DNA of 64,000 nt. Source: Sphingomonas sp. S2M10. Its GTDB lineage: Bacteria > Pseudomonadota > Alphaproteobacteria > Sphingomonadales > Sphingomonadaceae. The DNA lies in the NCBI RefSeq assembly GCF_012650175.1, contig NZ_JAAILI010000008.1, forward strand, positions 186,001-250,000, in the 5' to 3' direction. Shown here one piece after another: positions 51,894-60,343 of this stretch (position 1 is its first letter; each line of letters starts with the position of its first letter). The translations under genes and the position numbers were made by a program. The notes beneath the pieces are model-generated. The model saw only the letters and a program-made list of their open reading frames with translations. It was not told the origin of the DNA and did not search any database.

Positions 51894-53363
51894 ATGATGA
51901 GTCGTTTCCCAACAAGGCCCTTGTTGCTTTCTGCGGCTGCCGCCTCCGTGCTCGCGGCCTGCGCGCCGGTGCCGGACCTCGGCGCCCGTCCGGAAGTGCG
52001 CGCAGCCGGTGCCTTTGCCGCCGACCAGTCGTTCGCCGGCACTGCCCAGGCGCGATGGCCCGTCTCCAACTGGTGGACCGCCTATAACGATCCGCAGCTC
52101 GACGCGCTGATGGACGAGGCCTTCCGCGGCGCGCCCAACTTGGCCGCCGCCGCCGCTCGGCTGCGTGCGGCCCAGGCCTATGCCGTGCAGGTCGGCGCCG
52201 CCCGGCTGCCGCGCGTCGATGCCAGCGCCTCGGCAGCGGCCAACCAGATCAACATCGGCGACAGCCTGCCGATCGAGATCGGCTCGGATGTCCAGACGAT
52301 CGGCTATGGCACGCTCAACCTGGCGTTCGACCTCGACCTCTGGGGCAAGAACCGCGCTCAGCTCGCCGCCGCCACCTCCGAGGCGGAAGCCGCGCGGCTG
52401 GAGCTGGAACAGGCGCGCCTCGCGCTCTCGACCAACATCGCCGCCGCCTATGCCGATCTCGCTCGCCTCGCGGCCGATCGACGGGTGCAGGAACGCGCGC
52501 TGGAGGTCCGCCTCGCGACGCAGAAGCTGGTTACGGATCGCGTGACCAACGGCCTCGAGACGCGCGCGGAAGAAAAGCAGGCGGCCTCGGCCGTGCCCGC
52601 CGCCCGCGCGCAGCTCGCCGCGATTGATGAGGATATCGGCCTTACCCGCAACCGCATCGCGGCACTGCTCGGCCAGGGCCCGGATCGCGGCCTGAGCATC
52701 GCCCTGCCCGCCGCGCCGACCGAAGCGCGCGGCATCCCGGCCGATGTGACGACCGACCTGATCGGCCGCCGCCCGGACGTTGCCGCCGCCCGTGCGCGGG
52801 TCGAAGCTGCCGCCAGCCGGATCAAGGCCGCGCGCGCCGACTTCTACCCCTCGATCCGCCTGAGCGCGCTCGCGGGCTATGGCGCGCTTGGCCTTGACAA
52901 CCTTGTCAAAGGCAATGGTGCCTCGGTGTTCCAGGCCGGTCCTGCGATCAGCCTGCCGATCTTCCATGGCGGCGAGCTGCGCGGACAATATGCCCGCGCC
53001 CGCGCCACCTATGACGAGGCGGTCGCCAATTACGACAACAGCGTCACCACCGCCTATCATGATGTGGCGGACGCGGTGACCAGCCAGAAGGCGCTGGCCA
53101 CGCGCCTGGCCCAGAGCCGCCAGGCGCTGGAAGATTCCGAGCAGGCCTATTCGATCGCCCAGCAACGCTATCAAGGCGGGCTGTCGCGGTTTCTCGATGT
53201 TCTGACCGCCGAGGAGAGGGTGTTGCAGAACCGCCAGATCGTCGCCGGGCTGGAGGCGCGCGCGTTTGCGCTCGACGTCCAGCTCGTCCGCGCATTGGGC
53301 GGAGGCTTTTCCACCAACAACGCGGCCGCTGCCGCCGCTTCCGAGGTCAAGACCCATGGCTGA
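51894..53363 (+). CDS. efflux outer-membrane lipoprotein (NodT/OprM type)
   Basis: 489 residues. Signal peptide with lipobox SVLAAC near residue 23. Two OEP repeats of coiled coil and beta segments follow: NWWTAYNDPQLDALMDEAFRGAPNLAAAAARLRAAQAY and the second half with VTTDLIGRRPDVAAARARVEAAASRIKAARADFYPS, both characteristic of RND/EmrAB-associated outer-membrane factors. The promoter and operator lie directly before it. It overlaps the adaptor gene by 8 nt. It forms the exit duct for the MFS pump. Confidence 0.92.
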   Translation: MMSRFPTRPLLLSAAAASVLAACAPVPDLGARPEVRAAGAFAADQSFAGTAQARWPVSNWWTAYNDPQLDALMDEAFRGAPNLAAAAARLRAAQAYAVQVGAARLPRVDASASAAANQINIGDSLPIEIGSDVQTIGYGTLNLAFDLDLWGKNRAQLAAATSEAEAARLELEQARLALSTNIAAAYADLARLAADRRVQERALEVRLATQKLVTDRVTNGLETRAEEKQAASAVPAARAQLAAIDEDIGLTRNRIAALLGQGPDRGLSIALPAAPTEARGIPADVTTDLIGRRPDVAAARARVEAAASRIKAARADFYPSIRLSALAGYGALGLDNLVKGNGASVFQAGPAISLPIFHGGELRGQYARARATYDEAVANYDNSVTTAYHDVADAVTSQKALATRLAQSRQALEDSEQAYSIAQQRYQGGLSRFLDVLTAEERVLQNRQIVAGLEARAFALDVQLVRALGGGFSTNNAAAAAASEVKTHG

Positions 53364-54549
53364 TGCAGAACCCGCCATCCATTCCGCCCGCGGCGACGCC
53401 GCCGATCGCAGCGAGCCGTCGCAGGCGCCTGCCCATACCGACATGAACGACCGCAAGCGCAAGAACCTGCGCAAGCGGCTGATGCTTGGCATCGGCGGCC
53501 TCGTGCTCGTTGCCGGTCTCGGCTATGGCGGCTATTACATGGCCGTCGGCAGCCATTATGTGAGCACCGACAACGCCTATGTCGGCGCAGACAGCGCCAG
53601 CATCACCCCGATGACCGGCGGTCAGGTGCTGCGCGTCGCGGTGGCCGACACCCAGGCGGTGAAGAAGGGCGACGTGCTCGTCCAGATCGACGACAGCGAC
53701 GCCCGCATCGCGCTTGCGCAGGCCGAGGCCGATCTGGCCCGCGCCACCCGCCAGTTCGGCCAGACCTCGGCGACCAGCGAGGCGCTTGCCGCGCAGGTGC
53801 AGGCGCGCGAGGCGGACATCGCCCGCGCGCGGGCGCAGGTGACCGCGGCGCAGGCCGATTTCGAAAAGGCCCGCATCGATCTGTCCCGCCGCCAGAAGCT
53901 CGCGCCCAACGGCGCGGTCTCGGGCGAGGAGCTCACGTCGGCGACCAACGCCTTCGCCGCGGCGCGCGCCAACCTCGAACTCGCCAAGGCGGGTCTCGCC
54001 CAGGCGACCTCCACTCGCGTGGCGGCAAGCGGCCAGCTGGCGGCAAATGATGCGCTGGTGCGGGGCACCAATGCCAACACCGCCCCGGAAGTGCTCGCCG
54101 CCCGCGCCAAGGTGGAGCAGGCCAAGCTCGACCTCGCCCGCACGGTGATCCGCGCGCCGTTCGACGGCGTGGTCACGCGCCGCGCCGTCCAGGTCGGCCA
54201 GCGGGTTGCTCCCGGCGCCCAGCTGATGCTGATCGTGCCGCTCAACCAGCTGTACGTCGATGCCAACTTCAAGGAAGGCCAGCTGACCAAGGTGAAGGTC
54301 GGCCAGCCGGTGGAACTCACGTCCGACCTGTACGGCGGAGACGTGAAGTATCACGGCCGCGTCGTCGGCTTCTCCGGCGGCACCGGCTCGTCCTTCGCGC
54401 TGATCCCCGCGCAGAACGCGACCGGCAACTGGATCAAGGTGGTCCAGCGTCTGCCGGTGCGCGTCGCGCTGGATCCGAAGGAGCTGCAGGCGCACCCGCT
54501 GCGCGTCGGCCTGTCGATGGATGCCGAGATCGATACCTCGGCCAAGTAA
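53356..54549 (+). CDS. emrA: EmrA-like HlyD family membrane fusion protein
   Basis: 397 residues from ATG 53356. Membrane anchor at about residues 43-62 (LMLGIGGLVLVAGLGYGGYYMAV), lipoyl half YVSTDNAYVGADSASITPMTGGQVLRVAVADTQAVKKGDVLVQID, coiled coil of about 110 residues, second lipoyl half LDLARTVIRAPFDGVVTRRAVQVGQRVAPG and beta-barrel. EmrA-type YVSTDNAYV is diagnostic. It links the DHA2 pump to the outer-membrane factor. Confidence 0.9.
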   Translation: MADAEPAIHSARGDAADRSEPSQAPAHTDMNDRKRKNLRKRLMLGIGGLVLVAGLGYGGYYMAVGSHYVSTDNAYVGADSASITPMTGGQVLRVAVADTQAVKKGDVLVQIDDSDARIALAQAEADLARATRQFGQTSATSEALAAQVQAREADIARARAQVTAAQADFEKARIDLSRRQKLAPNGAVSGEELTSATNAFAAARANLELAKAGLAQATSTRVAASGQLAANDALVRGTNANTAPEVLAARAKVEQAKLDLARTVIRAPFDGVVTRRAVQVGQRVAPGAQLMLIVPLNQLYVDANFKEGQLTKVKVGQPVELTSDLYGGDVKYHGRVVGFSGGTGSSFALIPAQNATGNWIKVVQRLPVRVALDPKELQAHPLRVGLSMDAEIDTSAK

Positions 54550-54561
54550 GGATTGCCTGCC

Positions 54562-56091
54562 ATGAGCGGCCAGATGCAGCGCGGGGGCTTCCTGGAGGGG
54601 CCCTCGCTGATCCTCGCCGGCGTGGTGCTGGCGTTGACCAACTTCATGGTGGTGCTCGATACCACCATCGCCAATGTCTCGGTGCCGCACATCGCGGGCA
54701 GTCTGGGCATTTCGGCGAGCCAGGGAACCTGGATCATCACCTCCTACGCGGTTGCCGAGGCGATCTGCGTGCCGCTCACCGGCTGGCTCGCGGGCCGCTT
54801 CGGGGTGGTGCGGGTGTTCATCCTCGGCGTGATCGGTTTCGGCATCTTCTCGGTGCTGTGCGGCCTGTCGACCTCGCTCGGCATGCTGGTCGCGTGCCGC
54901 ATCGGACAGGGGCTGTGCGGCGGCCCGCTGATGCCGCTCACCCAGACCTTGCTGCTGCGCATCTTCAAGCCCGAACAGCACGCCCAGGCGATGGGCCTGT
55001 GGGCGATGACCACGGTTGTCGCGCCGATCCTCGGCCCGATCGCGGGCGGCACGATCAGCGACAACTGGTCGTGGCACTGGATCTTCTTCATCAACATCCC
55101 CGTCGCGGCGATCTGCGCCTTCGGGGCGATGCGCCTGCTGCGCCGCGCCGAGACGCCGACCCAGAAGCTCAGCGTCGACAAGGGCGGCCTGGCGCTGCTG
55201 GTGCTGTGGATCGGCGCGCTGCAGATCATGCTCGATCTCGGCCGCGAGCATGACTGGTTCAACGATGCCTCGATCGTGTGGCTGGGCGTGGTCGCCGCGA
55301 TCGGCTTCCTGGTCTTCCTCGCCTGGGAGATCACCGCGAAGGACCCGATCGTCGATCTGCGGGTGTTCCGGCACCGGGGCTTCACCGTGGCGGTGACGTC
55401 GCTGTCCTTCGCCTTCGCCACTTTCTTCGCATCGGCGGTGATCATCCCGCAATGGCTCCAGTCCAGCCAGGGCTACACGGCGACCTATGCCGGCTATGCC
55501 ACCGCCTTTTCCGGCGTGGCCGCGGTGTTCATGTCGCCGGTGGTCGCCAAACTGTCGAACAAGGTCGACCCCAGGCTGCTCGTGTCCTTCGGCATTCTCT
55601 GGCTCGGCCTGTCTGCGCTGCTCCGCGTCTACTGGAACAGCCAGGCCGGGTTCTGGACCTTCGCCTTCCCGCAGTTCCTGCAAGGCTTCGGCATGCCCTT
55701 CTTCTTCATCCCGCTCACCACGCTCGCGCTGGGTTCGGTGCTGCCGGAGGAGACCGCCTCGGCGGCGGGCGTGATGAGCTTCCTGCGAACCATGGCGGGC
55801 GCGATCGGCACCTCGATCTCGACGAGCATCTGGGACGACAGCTCGCGGGTCGCCCGTAGCGAGATCGTCTCGCGGCTCAACACCGATTCGACGATGAACG
55901 CCCTGACCGCGCAGGGCTTTTCGATCGGCCAGGTGCGTGCCGCCGTGGAACGCCTGGTCAGCCAGGAAAGCCTGACGCTGGCAACCACGCACGTGTTCCT
56001 GCTGTCAGCGATCATCTTCGTGTTCGCGGCCGGGATCATCTGGTTCACCCCCCGCCCGCGCGGCAAGGTGGATACCAGCGCAGCACATTGA
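54562..56091 (+). CDS. emrB: EmrB-like DHA2 family MFS drug transporter
   Basis: 509 residues with 14 transmembrane segments. Motifs include NFMVVLDTTIANVSVPHIAGSLG, GTWIITSYAVAEAICVPLTGWLAGRFG and RIGQGLCGGPLMPLTQTLLL with GWR-type WHWIFFINIPV, all of the QacA/EmrB subfamily. It exports hydrophobic drugs or acids by proton antiport. ATG 54562 is preferred over a TTG at 54553. Confidence 0.92.
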   Translation: MSGQMQRGGFLEGPSLILAGVVLALTNFMVVLDTTIANVSVPHIAGSLGISASQGTWIITSYAVAEAICVPLTGWLAGRFGVVRVFILGVIGFGIFSVLCGLSTSLGMLVACRIGQGLCGGPLMPLTQTLLLRIFKPEQHAQAMGLWAMTTVVAPILGPIAGGTISDNWSWHWIFFINIPVAAICAFGAMRLLRRAETPTQKLSVDKGGLALLVLWIGALQIMLDLGREHDWFNDASIVWLGVVAAIGFLVFLAWEITAKDPIVDLRVFRHRGFTVAVTSLSFAFATFFASAVIIPQWLQSSQGYTATYAGYATAFSGVAAVFMSPVVAKLSNKVDPRLLVSFGILWLGLSALLRVYWNSQAGFWTFAFPQFLQGFGMPFFFIPLTTLALGSVLPEETASAAGVMSFLRTMAGAIGTSISTSIWDDSSRVARSEIVSRLNTDSTMNALTAQGFSIGQVRAAVERLVSQESLTLATTHVFLLSAIIFVFAAGIIWFTPRPRGKVDTSAAH

Positions 56092-56125
56092 TCTGCGCCT
56101 CCGCATCCTACTCATGTTGGTGCCG

Positions 56126-56155
56126 ATGGCCCGTTCCAGCAATGGAGCGGGCCAT
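56126..56155 (+). terminator. terminator of the efflux operon
   Basis: ATGGCCCGTTCC pairs with GGAGCGGGCCAT (12 pairs, one G-U) around AGCAAT, 34 bp after the pump gene. No long T-run. Confidence 0.55.
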
Positions 56156-56201
56156 ATGACATAAGCGCGACACAAAGGTTACGATATACGTCATTCGCGC
56201 A

Positions 56202-56229
56202 TTGACTTCCCCTGCCCGACCGATAGCAT
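56202..56229 (+). promoter_or_regulatory. candidate sigma-70 promoter
   Basis: TTGACT and TAGCAT are separated by 16 bp and followed by an A-rich leader (GACAGAAAAATTC). It points to the small ORFs and the TonB receptor. Confidence 0.4.
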
Positions 56230-56302
56230 TCTCATAACAAGACAGAAAAATTCAGGGGTCGGATGCCCGAATCGGTGCTTTGGTCAATAACGAGGTGATC
56301 AA

Positions 56303-56416
56303 ATGACCGACCAGGATTTGCCGGGCGCTAGTGCGCAACCTTCACGCTCGGAACCTAGCGCACATCGCTATTCCGTACGATTATCGACATCGATCGACTG
56401 CACCATTTTATCATGA
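56303..56416 (+). CDS. possible small protein of 37 aa
   Basis: Frame MTDQDLPGASAQPSRSEPSA... ending in CTILS, with AGGTG at proper distance and the candidate promoter 75 bp upstream. It is Ser/Pro-rich with a single Cys close to the C-terminus and no membrane segment. It could be a leader, a small regulatory or precursor peptide, or chance. Confidence 0.25.
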   Translation: MTDQDLPGASAQPSRSEPSAHRYSVRLSTSIDCTILS

Positions 56417-56793
56417 GAAAGCCGCGCTCTCTTTAAATGAAGGAGGGCGGGCATCGGCACCAACTATGCTGGTTATTGCGATAGCAGCAGCCTTGTCTGC
56501 AGGACGCTGCCCTATCGCTTTCGGCTCCGATCGAGAGCCCAGTGCGACCGTTGATCTGACATAGTAGCGCGCACCCGGTTCGGGCGCGACAGGATGACGT
56601 GCGGCCCTGACATGGGAATGGCCGCCGAAGCGTACCCCATTGTCGGCATCGATCCACTCCCGGCTGCGCCACGGCGCTTTCGGGAACGGGCACACCTGCC
56701 CGGCAGATACCTGGCAACGAGAACAACAAGAACACGCGACCGCACGCAGGAGCGAACGAACGACAACCATCAGCCTTCGGGGGGCACCATCGA

Positions 56794-59403
56794 ATGCAAT
56801 TTCGAGAAACGGCATCGTTTTTGGTTCTGGCCATCGCCTTGGCGCTCACCGCCACACCGGCCTGTGCGCAGGACAGCACGCCTCCGACGCCACAAGGCGA
56901 CGACATCATCGTCACCGGCACCCGCGTCACCGGGCTGCGCGCTGCGGACAGCCCCGCGCCGATTCAGTTGCTGAGCGCGGCGGAGCTTTCCCGCACCGGC
57001 CAGCCGGACCTGATCCAGGCGCTCGCCCAGAATCTCCCCAGCGTGCAGGCCCAGGCCTTCGGCAGCGACCTCCAGGCGCACAACCTGCAGATGAAGCTGC
57101 GCGGCCTCAGCCCCAACCACACGCTGATCCTGCTCAACGGCAAGCGCCGCCACGGCACCGCCAATGTCTCGATCGCGGGCGGCCCCTATGGCGGCAGCGC
57201 CGCGCCCGACATCAGCTTCATCCTGCCGTTGTCGATCGACCATATCGAAGTGCTGCAGGATGGCGCCGCCGCGCAATATGGCACCGATGCGATCGCGGGC
57301 GTGATCAACATCATCCAGAAAAAGGCCGATCATGGCGGCATGATCACCGCCACCGGCGGCCGCTATTACGACGAAGGCGGCAAGACCTATGCGATCGCGG
57401 GCAACATCGGCTTCGCGCCGATCGACAATGCCTTCGTCAATCTCACGGTCGAAAAGAAGAAGAAGGGGTTCAGCTTCCGCGGCGACATCAATCCGCAGGT
57501 CTATGGCGACAATGCCGTCGCTCAGCGCTACCTGACGCTCTATCCGGCGATCCGCTCGCTGCCCAACTACCCCTACACCAACCGCATCTTGGGCGACCCC
57601 TCGGTCGACCAGACCTCCGTCATGGCCAATGCAGGTTATGATTTCGGCGGCATCGAACTCTATGCTTTTGGCAGCTACGGCCACAAATATGCCCGCGCCT
57701 ATGAGAATGTCCGCACCCCCGATGTGATCGTCAGCGCCGCGGGCGTGCCCTTCTACCCCGCCGGCTTCCAGCCGCTCGAAGCCATTCGAGAAACCGACTA
57801 TGCCGTCACCGGCGGCGTCCGGGGCGCACTGGGCGCGGGCACCTTCGACATTGCCTCCACCTATGGCGACGATTTCGTCGCCGTCCATGTCCAGGATTCG
57901 GGCAACGCCCAGCTCTACCGCGCCACCGGGTTCACGCCCACCGAGTTCCACAATGGCGATTTCAAGGCCAGCCAGTGGACCAACACGCTGGACCTGACCT
58001 ACCCGATCGAACTCGGCCTCGCCGAACCCGCCACGCTCGCCGGCGGCCTGGAATGGCGGCGCGACACCTATGCCATCGTCTCGGGCGATCCGGCCTCCTA
58101 TTATGGCGGCGGCGCCCAGTCCTTCTTCGGCTACAGCCCGAACGATGCGGGCAACCACAGCCGCACCAACTTCTCGCAATATCTCGATCTCAGCATCAAG
58201 CCGGTCGCCGCCTGGCTGATCGACGGCGCCGTCCGCCACGAACATTACAGTGATTTCGGCGACACCACCGTGTTCAAGCTGACCAGCCGCTACGATATCT
58301 CGGACGCCTTCGCGATTCGCGGCACCGTTTCCACCGGCTTCCGCGCGCCGACGCTGGCGGAGGGCTTCTATTCGGGTATCAACGTCGCCCCCAGCGGCAT
58401 CTCCGGCGTGCTGCCGGCCAACTCCGCCGCCGGCGCTGCGCTCGGCTTCGGAGGTCTCAAGCCCGAAAAGTCGACGAACTTCAGCGCCGGCTTCGTCTTC
58501 CATCCCACCCGGCGCCTGAGCGTTACGATCGACGGCTACTGGATCGACATCCGCGACCGGATCCTGATCTCCAGTTCCTTCTACGGGTTCCGCGGCCAGT
58601 TCTGCCCGCAAGGCTATACCGGCTCCAATGCCAGCCGCTGCGTCGCCTACAATGCCGACAATTACCTCACCTACAACCAGCAATCGGTCTACAACGCCGT
58701 CGCCACCGCGCTCGGCGGCGAGATACCCAGCTATGTCCTTCTCGACGTCAACGGCGAGCGGAACATCGACGGATCGGTTTCGGTGCAGACCTTCGTCAAC
58801 GGCGCCAAGGTGCGCACGCGCGGCATCGACTTCACCGCCAATTATGCGTCGCATTTCGGTGCGTTCGGCACCGTCGACTGGTCGCTGACCGCCAATTACA
58901 ACGAGAACCAGGTGCGCAGCATCGCGGGGCTGCCCGCGCCGCTCTACGTCAACCGCGCCGATCCCAGCCGCTCGGCGCTGATCGATCGCTACAGCATCGT
59001 CCAGCTGGAAAACAGCACGCCCAAATTCCGGGCGACGTTCGGCGCGTTCTGGTCGCGGGGGATCTTCAGCCTCAACCTGCGCGAAAGCTATTATTCCAAG
59101 GTCTATGCCCTCGAATCCACGCCGGGCAACGGCCCGTTGCGCGGGGCCGACACCATCGTCCCGGTCAACGCCGCGTTCATCACCGATGCCGAACTGAGCG
59201 CCCGCGTGCTGCCGCCGGTGACGCTCGCGATCGGCGCCAACAATCTGTTCAACCACTATCCGACCGAACGTTCCTTCGAACAGATCCGCAACCCGCAACT
59301 GCTCGCCGGTTCGCGTACCTATTCGAGCAATCTCTACCCCACCATCTCGCCCTACGGGATCAACGGCGGCTATTATTACGGCCGGATCAGCCTGAAATTC
59401 TGA
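56794..59403 (+). CDS. TonB-dependent receptor
   Basis: 869 residues. Signal peptide (FLVLAIALALTATPACAQ), TonB-box-like DDIIVTGTRVTGLRAADS, plug domain with QMKLRGLSPNHTLILLNGKRRH and DGAAAQYGTDAIAGVINIIQKK, and a barrel that ends YGRISLKF. The plug belongs to the siderophore/small-substrate type rather than the glycan type of the receptor at 9 kb. The TSUP exporter and Tat aminotransferase genes follow on the same strand, suggesting uptake and processing of an amino compound, perhaps sulfur-containing. Substrate is inferred only from context. Confidence 0.92.
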   Translation: MQFRETASFLVLAIALALTATPACAQDSTPPTPQGDDIIVTGTRVTGLRAADSPAPIQLLSAAELSRTGQPDLIQALAQNLPSVQAQAFGSDLQAHNLQMKLRGLSPNHTLILLNGKRRHGTANVSIAGGPYGGSAAPDISFILPLSIDHIEVLQDGAAAQYGTDAIAGVINIIQKKADHGGMITATGGRYYDEGGKTYAIAGNIGFAPIDNAFVNLTVEKKKKGFSFRGDINPQVYGDNAVAQRYLTLYPAIRSLPNYPYTNRILGDPSVDQTSVMANAGYDFGGIELYAFGSYGHKYARAYENVRTPDVIVSAAGVPFYPAGFQPLEAIRETDYAVTGGVRGALGAGTFDIASTYGDDFVAVHVQDSGNAQLYRATGFTPTEFHNGDFKASQWTNTLDLTYPIELGLAEPATLAGGLEWRRDTYAIVSGDPASYYGGGAQSFFGYSPNDAGNHSRTNFSQYLDLSIKPVAAWLIDGAVRHEHYSDFGDTTVFKLTSRYDISDAFAIRGTVSTGFRAPTLAEGFYSGINVAPSGISGVLPANSAAGAALGFGGLKPEKSTNFSAGFVFHPTRRLSVTIDGYWIDIRDRILISSSFYGFRGQFCPQGYTGSNASRCVAYNADNYLTYNQQSVYNAVATALGGEIPSYVLLDVNGERNIDGSVSVQTFVNGAKVRTRGIDFTANYASHFGAFGTVDWSLTANYNENQVRSIAGLPAPLYVNRADPSRSALIDRYSIVQLENSTPKFRATFGAFWSRGIFSLNLRESYYSKVYALESTPGNGPLRGADTIVPVNAAFITDAELSARVLPPVTLAIGANNLFNHYPTERSFEQIRNPQLLAGSRTYSSNLYPTISPYGINGGYYYGRISLKF

Positions 59404-59478
59404 AGCTTTGCCGGGCGGGCGCACAGGCGCCCGACCGGTCCTGTCGCGTGCAAGAACATAATTCGGGAGTGATGTGCT

Positions 59479-60309
59479 TTGCTAGTTTCTTCCATCGACT
59501 GGCTGATCCCCTTGCTGGGCCTGCTGGTTGCCGGGCTCGCTGCCGGTTTTGCCGGCGGCGTGTTCGGCATCGGCGGCGGTTTCGTCGTCGTCCCTGCCCT
59601 GCTGCTGATGCTGCCCCTGCTCGGCGGAGAGCAAAATCAATATGCCCATGTCGCCATCGGCACCTCGGCGGCGACGATCATCATCACCTCGATCCGATCG
59701 GTGCTGAGCCACCACAAGCGCGGCTCGGTCGATTTCGAGATCCTGAAGACCTGGGCGCCCTGGGTGGTGCTGGGCGACGGCATCGGCGTGCTGCTCGCCA
59801 GCCATGTCGACGGGCGGGTGCTGACTCTCGTCTTCGCCAGCGGCGTACTGCTGATGTCGATCAACTTCCTCGTGCCGAGGCTCGGCAACCGCGTGATCTC
59901 CGACCAGATGCCGATGGGGGTCGCGCGCGTCGCGATCGCCGGGGGCCTTGGCACCTTCTCGTCGCTGCTCGGCATCGGTGGCGGCACGATCGCGATCATG
60001 GTGATGACCTTGTGCGGCCGCTCGATCCACCGCGCGGTGGGGACCGCCAGCGGGATCGGCACGCTGATCGCCATCCCCAGCGCGATCGGCTTTGCACTGA
60101 TCGGCTTGCACGAGCCGGGGCTGCCCTGGGGTTCGCTGGGCTTCGTCAACCTGCCGGCGACGCTCGCCATCGCCTCCATGTCGATGCTCACCGCCCCGCT
60201 CGGGGTCGCAGCTGCCCATGCTTTACAACCAGCGATGCTGAAGCGGGTATTCGGCATTTACCTCATCGTCATCGCACTGGTGATGTTCCACAACGCGCTG
60301 GAGTTCTGA
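59479..60309 (+). CDS. TSUP (TauE/SafE) family sulfite exporter-like protein
   Basis: 276 residues with about eight transmembrane segments. The duplicated motif is visible as GLAAGFAGGVFGIGGGFVVVPALLLM and AIAGGLGTFSSLLGIGGGTIAIMVMTL, the hallmark of the family, with AIGTSAATIIITSIRSVLSHHKRG after the first. Start is a TTG at 59479 (GGGAG upstream). Members export sulfite, sulfoacetate or other organic anions. It lies 75 bp after the receptor and 34 bp before the aminotransferase. Confidence 0.87.
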   Translation: MLVSSIDWLIPLLGLLVAGLAAGFAGGVFGIGGGFVVVPALLLMLPLLGGEQNQYAHVAIGTSAATIIITSIRSVLSHHKRGSVDFEILKTWAPWVVLGDGIGVLLASHVDGRVLTLVFASGVLLMSINFLVPRLGNRVISDQMPMGVARVAIAGGLGTFSSLLGIGGGTIAIMVMTLCGRSIHRAVGTASGIGTLIAIPSAIGFALIGLHEPGLPWGSLGFVNLPATLAIASMSMLTAPLGVAAAHALQPAMLKRVFGIYLIVIALVMFHNALEF

Positions 60310-60343
60310 CGCGCGTCTCGAATAGAACAGGGAGACCCACGAC

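Larger units (their letters stand above)
56092..56793. other. 702-bp intergenic region with terminator, promoter and two tiny ORFs
   Basis: After the efflux terminator there is a promoter-like TTGACT-N16-TAGCAT (56202-56229), then an 11-codon frame at 56263-56298 with AGGGG upstream, then a 37-codon frame at 56303-56416 with AGGTG upstream. From 56417 to the receptor start I find no supported gene; frames there are short or of skewed composition. Confidence 0.5.

Noticed and set aside
53347..55992. 881-codon open frame antisense to the EmrA and EmrB genes
   Set aside because: Spans two well-defined efflux genes on the other strand; His/Asp/Arg-rich shadow.
56411..56815. 134-codon minus-strand frame before the second TonB receptor, considered as a gene remnant
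   Set aside because: No similarity that I recognise, no ribosome site, and it overlaps the receptor start and signal peptide region.
56770..59424. 884-codon open frame antisense to the second TonB receptor
   Set aside because: Shadow frame; the plus strand has clear plug and barrel motifs.
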